A stretch of DNA of 64,000 nucleotides, from NCBI RefSeq assembly GCF_019160155.1, contig NZ_JAFNIH010000025.1:62001-126000 (forward strand), written 5' to 3'. A program made the translations under genes and the position numbers. Every line of letters starts with the position of its first letter. Position 1 is the first letter of the stretch. The notes under the pieces are model-generated. The model did no database searches. It was given only the letters and a program-made list of their open reading frames with translations, and was not told where the DNA came from. Positions 56,981-64,000 of this stretch are shown one piece after another. The DNA is from Pinisolibacter aquiterrae (lineage in GTDB: Bacteria > Pseudomonadota > Alphaproteobacteria > Rhizobiales > Ancalomicrobiaceae).

Positions 56981-58182
56981 CGGCGCAACAGTCCGATCAG
57001 GAGTTCGCGGGTTCCGTCGATCGCCCGCCGGCCGAGGGTACCGAGCGGCACCGCCTCGGCGGTCACAACGGGATAGTCGACCACCGGCTTGTCGTCGTTG
57101 GTGACGTAGAGACGGCCGATCGTCCGGCCCTTCTCGATCGGCGCCTTGATCGGCCCCGTATAGACGATCCGGGCCCGCAACTTGTCGCGATTGCCGCGCG
57201 GCACCAGAATGTCGACGTCGGTCGGCGACGAAATCGTCACCGTATTGGCCGCCCCGCCGAACACCGTCGCCGCGCCGAGGGCCTCGCCGGCCTGATAGAT
57301 CCGCACCGTCTCGAAGGTGCGGAAGCCCCATTCGAGCAACTTCTTGGCATCTTCCCCTCGATCCTTGTCGGTGGGCGCGCCGCCGATCACCACATAGAGA
57401 CGCTGCGACCCCTGAACCGCCGAGCCGACCAGATTATAGCCGGATTCCTTCAAGTATCCGGTCTTGATACCGTCGGCACCGATGCCGTCGTTGAGCAACG
57501 GGTTGCGGTTCAACTGACGGATCTTGTTGTAGGTGAATTCGCGCTCGGAATAGATCTTGTAGATGTCGGGATAGTCGCGGACGAGGTACTTCGCGAGCAC
57601 GATCAGATCGCGCGCGGTGGTGCGATTGTCGGCGCCGGGCAGGCCGCTCGGATTGCCGAAATGCGACGCCGTCATGCCGATTTCCTGGGCCTGCCGGTTC
57701 ATCACGTCGGAGAAGGCGCCCTCGGTGCCGGCGATCCCCTCGGCCATGGCGATGGCGCCGTCGTTGGCCGACTGGATCATGATGCCGCGAAAGAGATCGG
57801 CGATCCGCACCTTCGAATTGACCGGCGCGAACATCGAGGAGGTGCGCGAGGGCGCCCCGCCGGTGCGCCAGGCGTGCTCGGACATGGTGAACTCGCCGTC
57901 GAGCGACAGCCGCCCCTCCTTCACCTCGCGCGCCGCCACCGCGACGGTCATCATCTTGGTGAGGCTCGCCGGAACGAAGGACTTGTCGGCGTTCTTGGCG
58001 AAGAGAACCGCGCCCGAGGCCCCGTCGACCAAGAGTGCCACGTCCGCCTTGGTGTCGATCGTCCCGGGGGCGGTCGCCGGCGGCTTGGTGGCCGCGACCA
58101 GGGCGAGACAGGCGACCGCCGCGACCCACCGCGTCCAGCGTCTGCTCTCGGTATCGAGCCATCGCTCGAGGCGTGCGCGCAT
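56977..58182 (-). CDS. D-alanyl-D-alanine carboxypeptidase (DacA/DacC type)
   Basis: Penicillin-binding enzyme that trims the terminal D-Ala from peptidoglycan pentapeptides in the periplasm. 401 residues: N-terminal hydrophobic leader (about 19-34), active-site SxxK in PASLTKMM, SxN in SANDGAIAMAE, KTG in GIKTGYLKESG, and a C-terminal PBP5_C domain with an end amphipathic segment (GTRELLIGLLRR) for membrane attachment. The ATG at 58182 gives the expected length. Confidence 0.95.
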   Translation of the reverse strand: MRARLERWLDTESRRWTRWVAAVACLALVAATKPPATAPGTIDTKADVALLVDGASGAVLFAKNADKSFVPASLTKMMTVAVAAREVKEGRLSLDGEFTMSEHAWRTGGAPSRTSSMFAPVNSKVRIADLFRGIMIQSANDGAIAMAEGIAGTEGAFSDVMNRQAQEIGMTASHFGNPSGLPGADNRTTARDLIVLAKYLVRDYPDIYKIYSEREFTYNKIRQLNRNPLLNDGIGADGIKTGYLKESGYNLVGSAVQGSQRLYVVIGGAPTDKDRGEDAKKLLEWGFRTFETVRIYQAGEALGAATVFGGAANTVTISSPTDVDILVPRGNRDKLRARIVYTGPIKAPIEKGRTIGRLYVTNDDKPVVDYPVVTAEAVPLGTLGRRAIDGTRELLIGLLRR

Positions 58183-58334
58183 CGTCGTCCCCTTCCCGAC
58201 CAGGGCACGAACATCCGGCGAGGACCCGTCCTCGCGACATCCGTGAATCGCCACTCAGTATAGGAAGGGGCCCGATCGCTCGCCACCCCGTCCGGAGCGC
58301 GGGGCCGATCTCGTCCGACGAATTCCGGTGCGCG

Positions 58335-59399
58335 TCAGCGCGTCACCCGGCCGAGAGCGTCGCCCTCGGCGATCCGAGCGAAGGCCCCCGCGATCCGGTC
58401 CTCGGCGGCGTAGGAGGCACGCTGCGAATGAGCGACCGGCAGCGCCGAGGTGTCGTAGCGCCCGTCGCCGCCCGGCAGCGGCATCAGCGACATCGGCGCG
58501 CCCGAGGCACCCGGCAACTCGGCCTGGATGACCTCGGCCGAGGTCGCGACGGGCTTCGGCAGACGCTCGCGCGCGGCGGCCCGCAGCCCGGCGGCATCGA
58601 CGCCGGCCAGTTCGAAGGAGGAGGCGTCCTGGGTCGCGGCGAGCGCGCGCGAGGAGACCGGCATGATCGGCCGGCTCGGCGCCAGGACGTTGACCGGCGT
58701 CGCCGGACGAGCGTCGGCGACGAGCGTCGCGGTGGTCGGGATGCGGCGCGGCAGCGGCGCGAGATCGGCCGAGGCGACGAGCACCCGGTCGTCGACGTTG
58801 GGCGCGAGACCCGGACCACGCAGACTGGCGAGCAGGGTGCGCTGATCGGATCCGGCGAGACCGGCGCGGCCGACGTACTGCACCCGGACCTTGGAGACGC
58901 CGCGCCCCTTGATCTCGAGCAGATGCGCGGTCCGTTCGGAGAGATCGATGATGCGACCGGCCGCATAGGGCCCGCGATCGTTGACGCGCACGATGATCGA
59001 GCGCCCGGTCTCGAGCGAGGTCACCCGCGCATAGGACGGGATCGGCATGGTCGGATGGGCGGCGGAAATCGTGGTGCGGTCGTAGACCTCGCCGTTGGCG
59101 GTGCGGGTTCCGTGATGGAAGTCGCCGCCGTACCAGGAGGCGGCGCCGACCGCGTCGTAACGGGGATCCTCGCGCGGCACGTAGGTGCGGCCGTTGATCG
59201 TATAGGCCTTGCCGACCTGATAGCGGCCGCCGCCCGGCGTGACCTTGTCGTGCGGGCCGACGACCCGCTCGATCGGCTCGATGCCGCTGGTGCGCAGATT
59301 GTGAGTGGAGGAACATCCGGCGAGTGAGAAGGCCGTGGAGGCGACGAGAGCGCCGACGAGCGAAGTCCGACGTCGCGTCCAACCCGCGTCACTTGCCAT
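58335..59399 (-). CDS. rlpA: Septal-ring lytic transglycosylase RlpA
   Basis: Outer-membrane lipoprotein. 354 residues: signal peptide with lipobox LAGC (SLVGALVASTAFSLAGCSS), an intact double-psi beta-barrel domain with AASWYGGDFHHGTRTANGE, ARVTSLETGRSIIVRVNDRGPY including the catalytic Asp, and IIDLSERTAHLL. The C-terminal part is an unconserved, Ala/Pro-rich tail without a clear SPOR domain. It precedes the carboxypeptidase gene, a normal order in alphaproteobacteria. Confidence 0.93.
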   Translation of the reverse strand: MASDAGWTRRRTSLVGALVASTAFSLAGCSSTHNLRTSGIEPIERVVGPHDKVTPGGGRYQVGKAYTINGRTYVPREDPRYDAVGAASWYGGDFHHGTRTANGEVYDRTTISAAHPTMPIPSYARVTSLETGRSIIVRVNDRGPYAAGRIIDLSERTAHLLEIKGRGVSKVRVQYVGRAGLAGSDQRTLLASLRGPGLAPNVDDRVLVASADLAPLPRRIPTTATLVADARPATPVNVLAPSRPIMPVSSRALAATQDASSFELAGVDAAGLRAAARERLPKPVATSAEVIQAELPGASGAPMSLMPLPGGDGRYDTSALPVAHSQRASYAAEDRIAGAFARIAEGDALGRVTR

Positions 59400-59564
59400 G
59401 GTGTGCTCCCTCTGCCGCCGCACCGTCGCGACCGCGTCTTCCCCGACGACGCACCTCGAGCCGGCGCCGTCGAGTTCGATCATCGATCTACGCGGTTAAC
59501 TCTTCGTAAACGAAATACATCAATCACGGCGCCGTGAAAAGAGCACCCCCCGGAGGCGCTCGTC

Positions 59565-61553
59565 TCACTCCGCCGCGACCGCCTCGAAGCGGATCCCACC
59601 CTGATTGCCCTCGGCCCAAGTGGCATGTCCTGTGCAACAACTTCCGTCACGCAGCGTCAGGCGGACCGAACGTCCGACGTCCCTTGGCGTCAGACCTTCG
59701 ACACGCACGCCGCCCGACGAGCGATCGACGATGGTGACGGAACGGCTCTGCCCGTCGACCTGGAGCATCGCCGGCTGGGCGACGATGCGACGCACGTCCC
59801 CTCGCCGCTCCTCGCCCATCTCGATGCCGCCGATCGCCTGCGACAATTCGTCGAGCAGCGCCAGCACCTGATGACTGGCCTCGCCCACCTTCTCCATCGC
59901 CGCGAAGGCCTCGACGTCGCGGCCCTCGGCATGGGCGCGCAGCGCCTGGAGACCGAAGGCGTGGACCAGCGCATGCGGCTCGACCAGATTGCGATAGGCC
60001 GGCAGCGCGCGATATTCGGGCTTCGAGATGGAATCGTACCACTTGCCGAGGCGGCACTGGTGATGATCGGGCATCTCGCCCGGCTTCCAGTCGCCACGGC
60101 CGACCAGCGTGTCGAGGATCCGCTTCTTGAAGAAGACGTGATCGATCTTCGCCATCTCACACATCGAACGGTCCGAATCGGGCTCGAACCAACTCTTGGC
60201 GAGATCGGCGAAGCGATCGTTGTTGTCGCGGATCTTGTCGCTCATCGTGACGAGGATCGACTGATTCTGCGTCGCGGTGCCGGCGACCTGGGAAATCGCC
60301 GCGGCGATCTCCGAGGACGTGTTCTTCTGCCCGCCGAGAATCTCGGAGATGTCCCGCATCTTGAGCGTCACGTTGGAGACCTGCCCCGCGACGGTGTCCA
60401 TGGTCGAGGCGGCGCGGTCGATCGCCGAGCGCCCCTCGGCCACGGCGGCGTTCGAGCGCTGCATGGTCTCCAGGATGTCGGTCATGCCCGCCTTCAGCGC
60501 GGCGATGCGCCGGGTGATGTCCTCGGTCGAGCGCGACGTCTGGTTGGCGAGGTTCTTGACCTCGGCGGCGACCACGGCGAAGCCGCGTCCCGCCTCGCCG
60601 GCGCGCGCCGCCTCGATGGTGGCGTTGAGGGCGAGGAGATTGGTCTGGCCGGCGATCCCCTCGATCACCGTCAGGATCTGGCCGATCTGCTCCGACGCCT
60701 TGGAGAGTTCGTCGACGCTCGCCGCCGTCTCGTCGACCGCAGTCGAGATGTTGCCGATCGCCGCCGCGACGTCGCGCACGGCGGAACGGCCGACGCCGAC
60801 GGTGCGATCGGTCTCCACCGCTTCCGACGAGGCGCTCTCGGAATTGCGGGCGATCTCCTCCACCGAGGCCACCAGCTCGGCGGCGGCGGCGGAAATCGTC
60901 TGGCTGTTTTCGCCGACGAGCACGGTGTTGCGGGTCAGCTGGGCGAGATCGAGGGCGGTTTCGTTGGTGTCGGAGACCATGTGCGCGGCATTGCGCAGGT
61001 TGCGCAGATCGCTCTCGCGCGAGGCCTTGCCGTCGCGGGCCTCGCCGACGAGGTCCTCATAGGCGGTGTTGGAGACGATCATGTCGGTGAAGACGCGTTC
61101 GATCAAGAGATCGACCGCCGCCTCGAACCCGCCCGGCGAGAAGCGATGGCGCTTGGCGAGATGCGGCACCAGCTTCTTGAGCAGGAAGGCGTAGCCCGCC
61201 ATGTACCAGCCCGACGGCAGCGCGATCTTGACGTGAACCTCGCCGATGGTCTTGCTGCGCGTCGCGAAATCGGCGGGAAGCTCCGGCCGGAAGAGCTCGC
61301 GCCAATGGGCCGCCTGGGCGCCCTTCAGCCGCTCGACGGTGACGTCCGACGCGACGGCCTCGCCGAATTCCTCGCTCTGGCGCAGACCCTGATAGAACTC
61401 GCTCAGGATCGCGGGAACGACCTTCTCGCAATCGGCCCACAGGTCGACCCGGCCGCGCCGTGGCATGCTCGATCGCCCCATGAAGGCGCTCACGGATGCC
61501 ATGTTCAGATCGGTGCCCATCGACGTCTCCCGCTGCGCCAGTGCCACACTCAT
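59565..61553 (-). CDS. Globin-coupled chemotaxis-type transducer with CZB and PilZ domains
   Basis: 662-residue soluble protein with no membrane helix. Order: protoglobin sensor domain (about 30-180) with proximal His107 in [18 protein letters not shown] signalling coiled coil (about 215-450) with the tip [22 protein letters not shown] domain (about 465-580) with His472, Cys500, His527 and His531 matching the zinc-site spacing; and a C-terminal PilZ domain (about 581-660) with RxxxR at Arg584-Arg588 and DxSxxG at Asp610/Ser612/Gly615. This joins oxygen-type haem sensing to chemotaxis-type output, zinc or oxidant sensing and probable cyclic-di-GMP binding. No che gene is adjacent. Confidence 0.92.
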   Translation of the reverse strand: MSVALAQRETSMGTDLNMASVSAFMGRSSMPRRGRVDLWADCEKVVPAILSEFYQGLRQSEEFGEAVASDVTVERLKGAQAAHWRELFRPELPADFATRSKTIGEVHVKIALPSGWYMAGYAFLLKKLVPHLAKRHRFSPGGFEAAVDLLIERVFTDMIVSNTAYEDLVGEARDGKASRESDLRNLRNAAHMVSDTNETALDLAQLTRNTVLVGENSQTISAAAAELVASVEEIARNSESASSEAVETDRTVGVGRSAVRDVAAAIGNISTAVDETAASVDELSKASEQIGQILTVIEGIAGQTNLLALNATIEAARAGEAGRGFAVVAAEVKNLANQTSRSTEDITRRIAALKAGMTDILETMQRSNAAVAEGRSAIDRAASTMDTVAGQVSNVTLKMRDISEILGGQKNTSSEIAAAISQVAGTATQNQSILVTMSDKIRDNNDRFADLAKSWFEPDSDRSMCEMAKIDHVFFKKRILDTLVGRGDWKPGEMPDHHQCRLGKWYDSISKPEYRALPAYRNLVEPHALVHAFGLQALRAHAEGRDVEAFAAMEKVGEASHQVLALLDELSQAIGGIEMGEERRGDVRRIVAQPAMLQVDGQSRSVTIVDRSSGGVRVEGLTPRDVGRSVRLTLRDGSCCTGHATWAEGNQGGIRFEAVAAE

Positions 61554-61682
61554 ACTCGTGCCGCGCTCGTATATGAGCGGACGATGAAGTGTGATGGTTG
61601 AGAGGACGTTTACGTGGCGTCGAAAACGCCGGGCCCCGCAGATTTCACCGAAGGATCGCCGGACGCCGCGCCGAGGCGCCGC

Positions 61683-62540
61683 TCAATCGGCACGGGCGGC
61701 GTCGTCTCGAGCCGCAGCCGGTCCGGGACCACGCCCGTGCGGACGCGCCTCCAGGATCGCCCCGGCGAGGAGATGCGCGACGCAGCCGTAGGACCAGTCG
61801 TTCATGTGCAGCCCGTCCTCGGTGACGAAGGTCTCGAACGGATAGTGGCGATCGCGATGCCAGCTCTTCATGACGGCGAAGCGATCGAACACGTCCACCC
61901 GCGTCTCGCGCCCGGTGACGGCGATGAGATCGAGCATCGCCTCGTAGTTCGACCGCGCCAGCACGCGCGGCGAATATTGCATGTTCATCAGGAGCACGTC
62001 GGACCCTTGCGCCTGGAGACGGGCGATCCCGGCGCGCGCGTCGAGAAACACCGACCACATGTCGTGGCCGGCGAGAAGCACGTTGGTGCCGATCTGCCAG
62101 ATCACCAGGTCGGGACGCTCGGCGAGGACGTCGCGATCGAAGCGCAGCATCTCGTCTCGGGTCTCGTTGCCGTTGACGCCGCGATTGACGACGGTGATCG
62201 AACGCCCGGGCGCGGCGCGGCGCAGCTCCGCCTCGAGCCGGCTCGGATAGGACCGTTCCGGGCTCGACGCGCCGAGCCCGAAGGTCGAGGACGACCCGAG
62301 CGCGACGATCTTCAGCGGCCCGCCGTCGACCCAGCGCTTGTAGAAGCGCGGCAACGGGCGATGAAGCCGGACCCCTTCCGGGGGGGCGGCACAGACCGGC
62401 TCGGCCGGCGCGGCCTCGGCGGAGGCCAGCGACGGCATCGCCACCATCAGACCGGCGGCGAGCCCCGCCGCCACGAGCGCGAACCGCCGCTGCGGGGTCC
62501 TCGGGCTTCGCGATCGTGCCTCGTCGCTCGACGTCGTCAT
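61683..62540 (-). CDS. SGNH/GDSL-fold periplasmic hydrolase (or acyltransferase)
   Basis: 285 residues with a Sec signal peptide (RRFALVAAGLAAGLMVAMPSLASA). SGNH blocks are intact: block I Ser in VALGSSSTFG, block II Gly in VNRGVNGNE, block III Asn in WQIGTNVLL, and block V Asp/His in EDGLHMND. Cys49-type residues near the N-terminus (VCAAPP) and near the C-terminus (YGCVAHLL) could form a disulfide. It is downstream of a second SGNH gene and an OpgC-type acyltransferase gene, so it may act on an acylated glycan or lipid. Confidence 0.88.
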   Translation of the reverse strand: MTTSSDEARSRSPRTPQRRFALVAAGLAAGLMVAMPSLASAEAAPAEPVCAAPPEGVRLHRPLPRFYKRWVDGGPLKIVALGSSSTFGLGASSPERSYPSRLEAELRRAAPGRSITVVNRGVNGNETRDEMLRFDRDVLAERPDLVIWQIGTNVLLAGHDMWSVFLDARAGIARLQAQGSDVLLMNMQYSPRVLARSNYEAMLDLIAVTGRETRVDVFDRFAVMKSWHRDRHYPFETFVTEDGLHMNDWSYGCVAHLLAGAILEARPHGRGPGPAAARDDAARAD

Positions 62541-62602
62541 GGGGCCTCGCTCGGTGGCGGAAGGGGATCGTGGGAAGGGGAAGAGGTCGCGCGCGGCCCC
62601 GA

Positions 62603-63355
62603 TCATGGCCGTCTCGCGAAGAGCCCGGTCGCCAGCGACCGCGCCAGATCCTCGGCCATGCAGCCGTCGGTCCGGGTCGCGACCTCGCCGCTGGTGGCGG
62701 TGTCGGCCTTGCCGGCGCGCAGCTTCTCCAAGGTCTCGCCGACCTCGTAGCGGCGCACCCGCAGCACCCTCTCCTCGCGCGCGACCTGGGTGATCATCGC
62801 GCGCACCGCCTGATATTCGGCGTCGTTGCGCAGAACCGGGGTGTAGTGGAGGCCGATCAGGACGACGTCGACGCCGTGGTCCTTCAGCCAGCGAATGGTG
62901 TCGCGCACCGTCTCGCCGATCTCCGCCGGATCGAGGCCGGCCATCGCATCGGCCGTGCCGACCTGCCAGAAGACGACGTCGGGCGCGGATCGGGCGACCT
63001 CGAGCCGGATCCGGTCGGCGGCGTCGCGCGCGAGCTCGCCGGAGACGCCGCGCTGGACCACCACCACGTCGAGGCCCTTGAAGGTCTTTTCCAGAAACCC
63101 CTCGACCAGCTCGTAATAATCGCCGTTGCGGAAGCTCCCGCCGACGACGGAACTGCCGATCGCCACGGCGACGATGCGCTTGCGTTCCTTCATCGCGCGC
63201 TCGAGATTGGGAAAGGCGATCGCCGTCGCGTCGCCGGCCGCGAGCCCGCAGGCAGAGGACGAGGGCGCGACCGGCGCCTCGGCCCGCGCGCCCGTCGCCG
63301 ACGCGAGCGCGGTGAGGAAGAGGGCGATCCGGACCCGACGTCCCATCGTCGTCAT
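62603..63355 (-). CDS. SGNH-fold periplasmic protein with degenerate active site
   Basis: 250 residues with a signal peptide (VRIALFLTALASATGARA). It resembles the neighbouring SGNH protein: AVAIGSSVVGGS holds the block I Ser, and RGVSGE is the block II pattern, but block III reads QVGTADAM (Asn replaced by Ala), and no DxxH of block V is visible, the end reading RTDGCMAEDLA. A Cys near each end is retained (ACGLAAG and DGCMAED). It probably does not act as a normal hydrolase. The start overlaps the stop of the OpgC-type gene by 4 bases. Confidence 0.8.
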   Translation of the reverse strand: MTTMGRRVRIALFLTALASATGARAEAPVAPSSSACGLAAGDATAIAFPNLERAMKERKRIVAVAIGSSVVGGSFRNGDYYELVEGFLEKTFKGLDVVVVQRGVSGELARDAADRIRLEVARSAPDVVFWQVGTADAMAGLDPAEIGETVRDTIRWLKDHGVDVVLIGLHYTPVLRNDAEYQAVRAMITQVAREERVLRVRRYEVGETLEKLRAGKADTATSGEVATRTDGCMAEDLARSLATGLFARRP

Positions 63356-64000
63356 CGAGCGCGCTCCCACCAGTCGGCCCCCCGGGCCACGACGAACGAG
63401 ATCGCCAGCCCAACGCAGACGACGATCGTATCCAAAGGCAAACCGCCCCTGAACGCAAATCGAAGGATCTGCCCGGCGAGACTGAGAATCGAGCCGAGAC
63501 AGAACACCAGCAGCGAATGCCGCCCGAGCAGCGACAACGCCCCCGCGAACCGAGGAACGTAGCGCTCGAAGAACGTGAAGGTCGGCGCGAAGAGGGTGGC
63601 GAGAAGCAGGAAATGGACGATCCGGGTCGGCGTCAGGAAGCTCTTGTCGTTGACGAAGAGCAGACGCGGGAACGGCGCCATGGTCGGATCGAGCTCGATC
63701 CCTTCGAGGCGCAGAACCGCGGCGGCGACGATCAGCGGCAGCGCGATCACGCGGATCGCCGTCATGTGCCGCGCCGCGAAGCCACCGAGGCCCTCGGGGC
63801 GCGACAGGAGAAAACCCAGAACGAAGTCGAACTGCCAGCACAGCGGATTGAAGAACCACTCCCCCTGCGTCGGCCAGGTCGGGAAGGTGATCTGTCCGAC
63901 GAGCGCGGTCAGGTAGACGGCCGCCGAGACCGGCAAGAGCAGCGCCGGCCATCGTCGGTGGAGGATCACCACGAGCGGCGACAGGCAGAGCAGCACGACA
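63352..64000 (-). CDS. OpgC-type membrane acyltransferase, partial
   Basis: The reading frame runs off the right edge, so the N-terminal part is missing. The visible 216 residues are hydrophobic, with about six helices and the stretch TQGEWFFNPLCWQFDFVLGF, which matches OpgC proteins, the succinyltransferases that modify osmoregulated periplasmic glucans. The following helices and LLGRHSLLVFCLGSILSL fit. A general acyltransferase-3 identity is the alternative. Its stop overlaps the start of an SGNH-fold gene. Confidence 0.75.
   Translation of the reverse strand, partial: VVLLCLSPLVVILHRRWPALLLPVSAAVYLTALVGQITFPTWPTQGEWFFNPLCWQFDFVLGFLLSRPEGLGGFAARHMTAIRVIALPLIVAAAVLRLEGIELDPTMAPFPRLLFVNDKSFLTPTRIVHFLLLATLFAPTFTFFERYVPRFAGALSLLGRHSLLVFCLGSILSLAGQILRFAFRGGLPLDTIVVCVGLAISFVVARGADWWERAR

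Overview
The window is a very GC-rich stretch of an alphaproteobacterial chromosome, most likely from the Hyphomicrobiales (Rhizobiales). The evidence is the block dusB-ntrB-ntrC / ntrY-ntrX-dat-hfq-hflX, a fused ispDF, a two-gene recG/mfd/sdhE block, and the chain rlpA, D-Ala-D-Ala carboxypeptidase, tmk, holB, metG, tatD, metallo-beta-lactamase-fold hydrolase. All of these are familiar gene orders in that class. No tRNA, rRNA, CRISPR array, insertion sequence or phage gene was seen. Most of the window is ordinary, densely packed core chromosome.

Layout. 1-8.3 kb: partial ppiD, a small membrane protein, tpiA, doxX-like, secG, pyrG, DUF350, VOC protein, kdsA, cinA-type amidohydrolase. 8.4-20.8 kb: ispDF, then the nitrogen and RNA regulation block dusB-ntrBC, LysE exporter, ntrYX, aminotransferase, hfq, hflX. 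20.8-25.8 kb: tandem-PilZ protein, Cys-rich MerR-type regulator, and an acyl-CoA dehydrogenase/ligase pair resembling DmdC/DmdB. 26.0-31.8 kb: DUF485-actP acetate permease genes followed by a Cache-domain hybrid histidine kinase and an OmpR-type regulator. 32.3-35.1 kb: two group-2 truncated haemoglobins convergent with a lone ccoG. 35.3-43.2 kb: DUF502, DUF1003, recG, mfd, sdhE. 43.4-49.2 kb: a secreted protein and a tightly overlapping minus-strand operon of a DUF2946 protein, two NosL-type lipobox-free (Tat-signal) proteins, a one-helix protein, an FtsX-type permease, a LolD/MacB-type ATPase and a polytopic protein with Cys/His motifs. 49.4-59.4 kb: mazG, arfB, DUF1345 and the rlpA-to-tatD housekeeping chain. 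59.6-61.6 kb: a soluble globin-coupled chemotaxis-type transducer that also carries CZB and PilZ domains. 61.7-64.0 kb: two SGNH-fold periplasmic proteins and a partial OpgC-type membrane acyltransferase.

The best candidate for an undescribed system is the 44.2-49.2 kb operon. It contains two NosL-like putative copper carriers and a mechanotransmission-type ABC transporter, but no nosZ or other nos gene is present, and four consecutive gene junctions overlap or nearly overlap. A copper role is inferred from the NosL and DUF2946 families and from visible Cys/His motifs; it is not shown. The second candidate is the OpgC-SGNH-SGNH set, in which one SGNH protein seems to have lost catalytic residues. 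The third is the globin-MCP-CZB-PilZ sensor, which joins haem, zinc-site and cyclic-di-GMP-type modules in one soluble protein.
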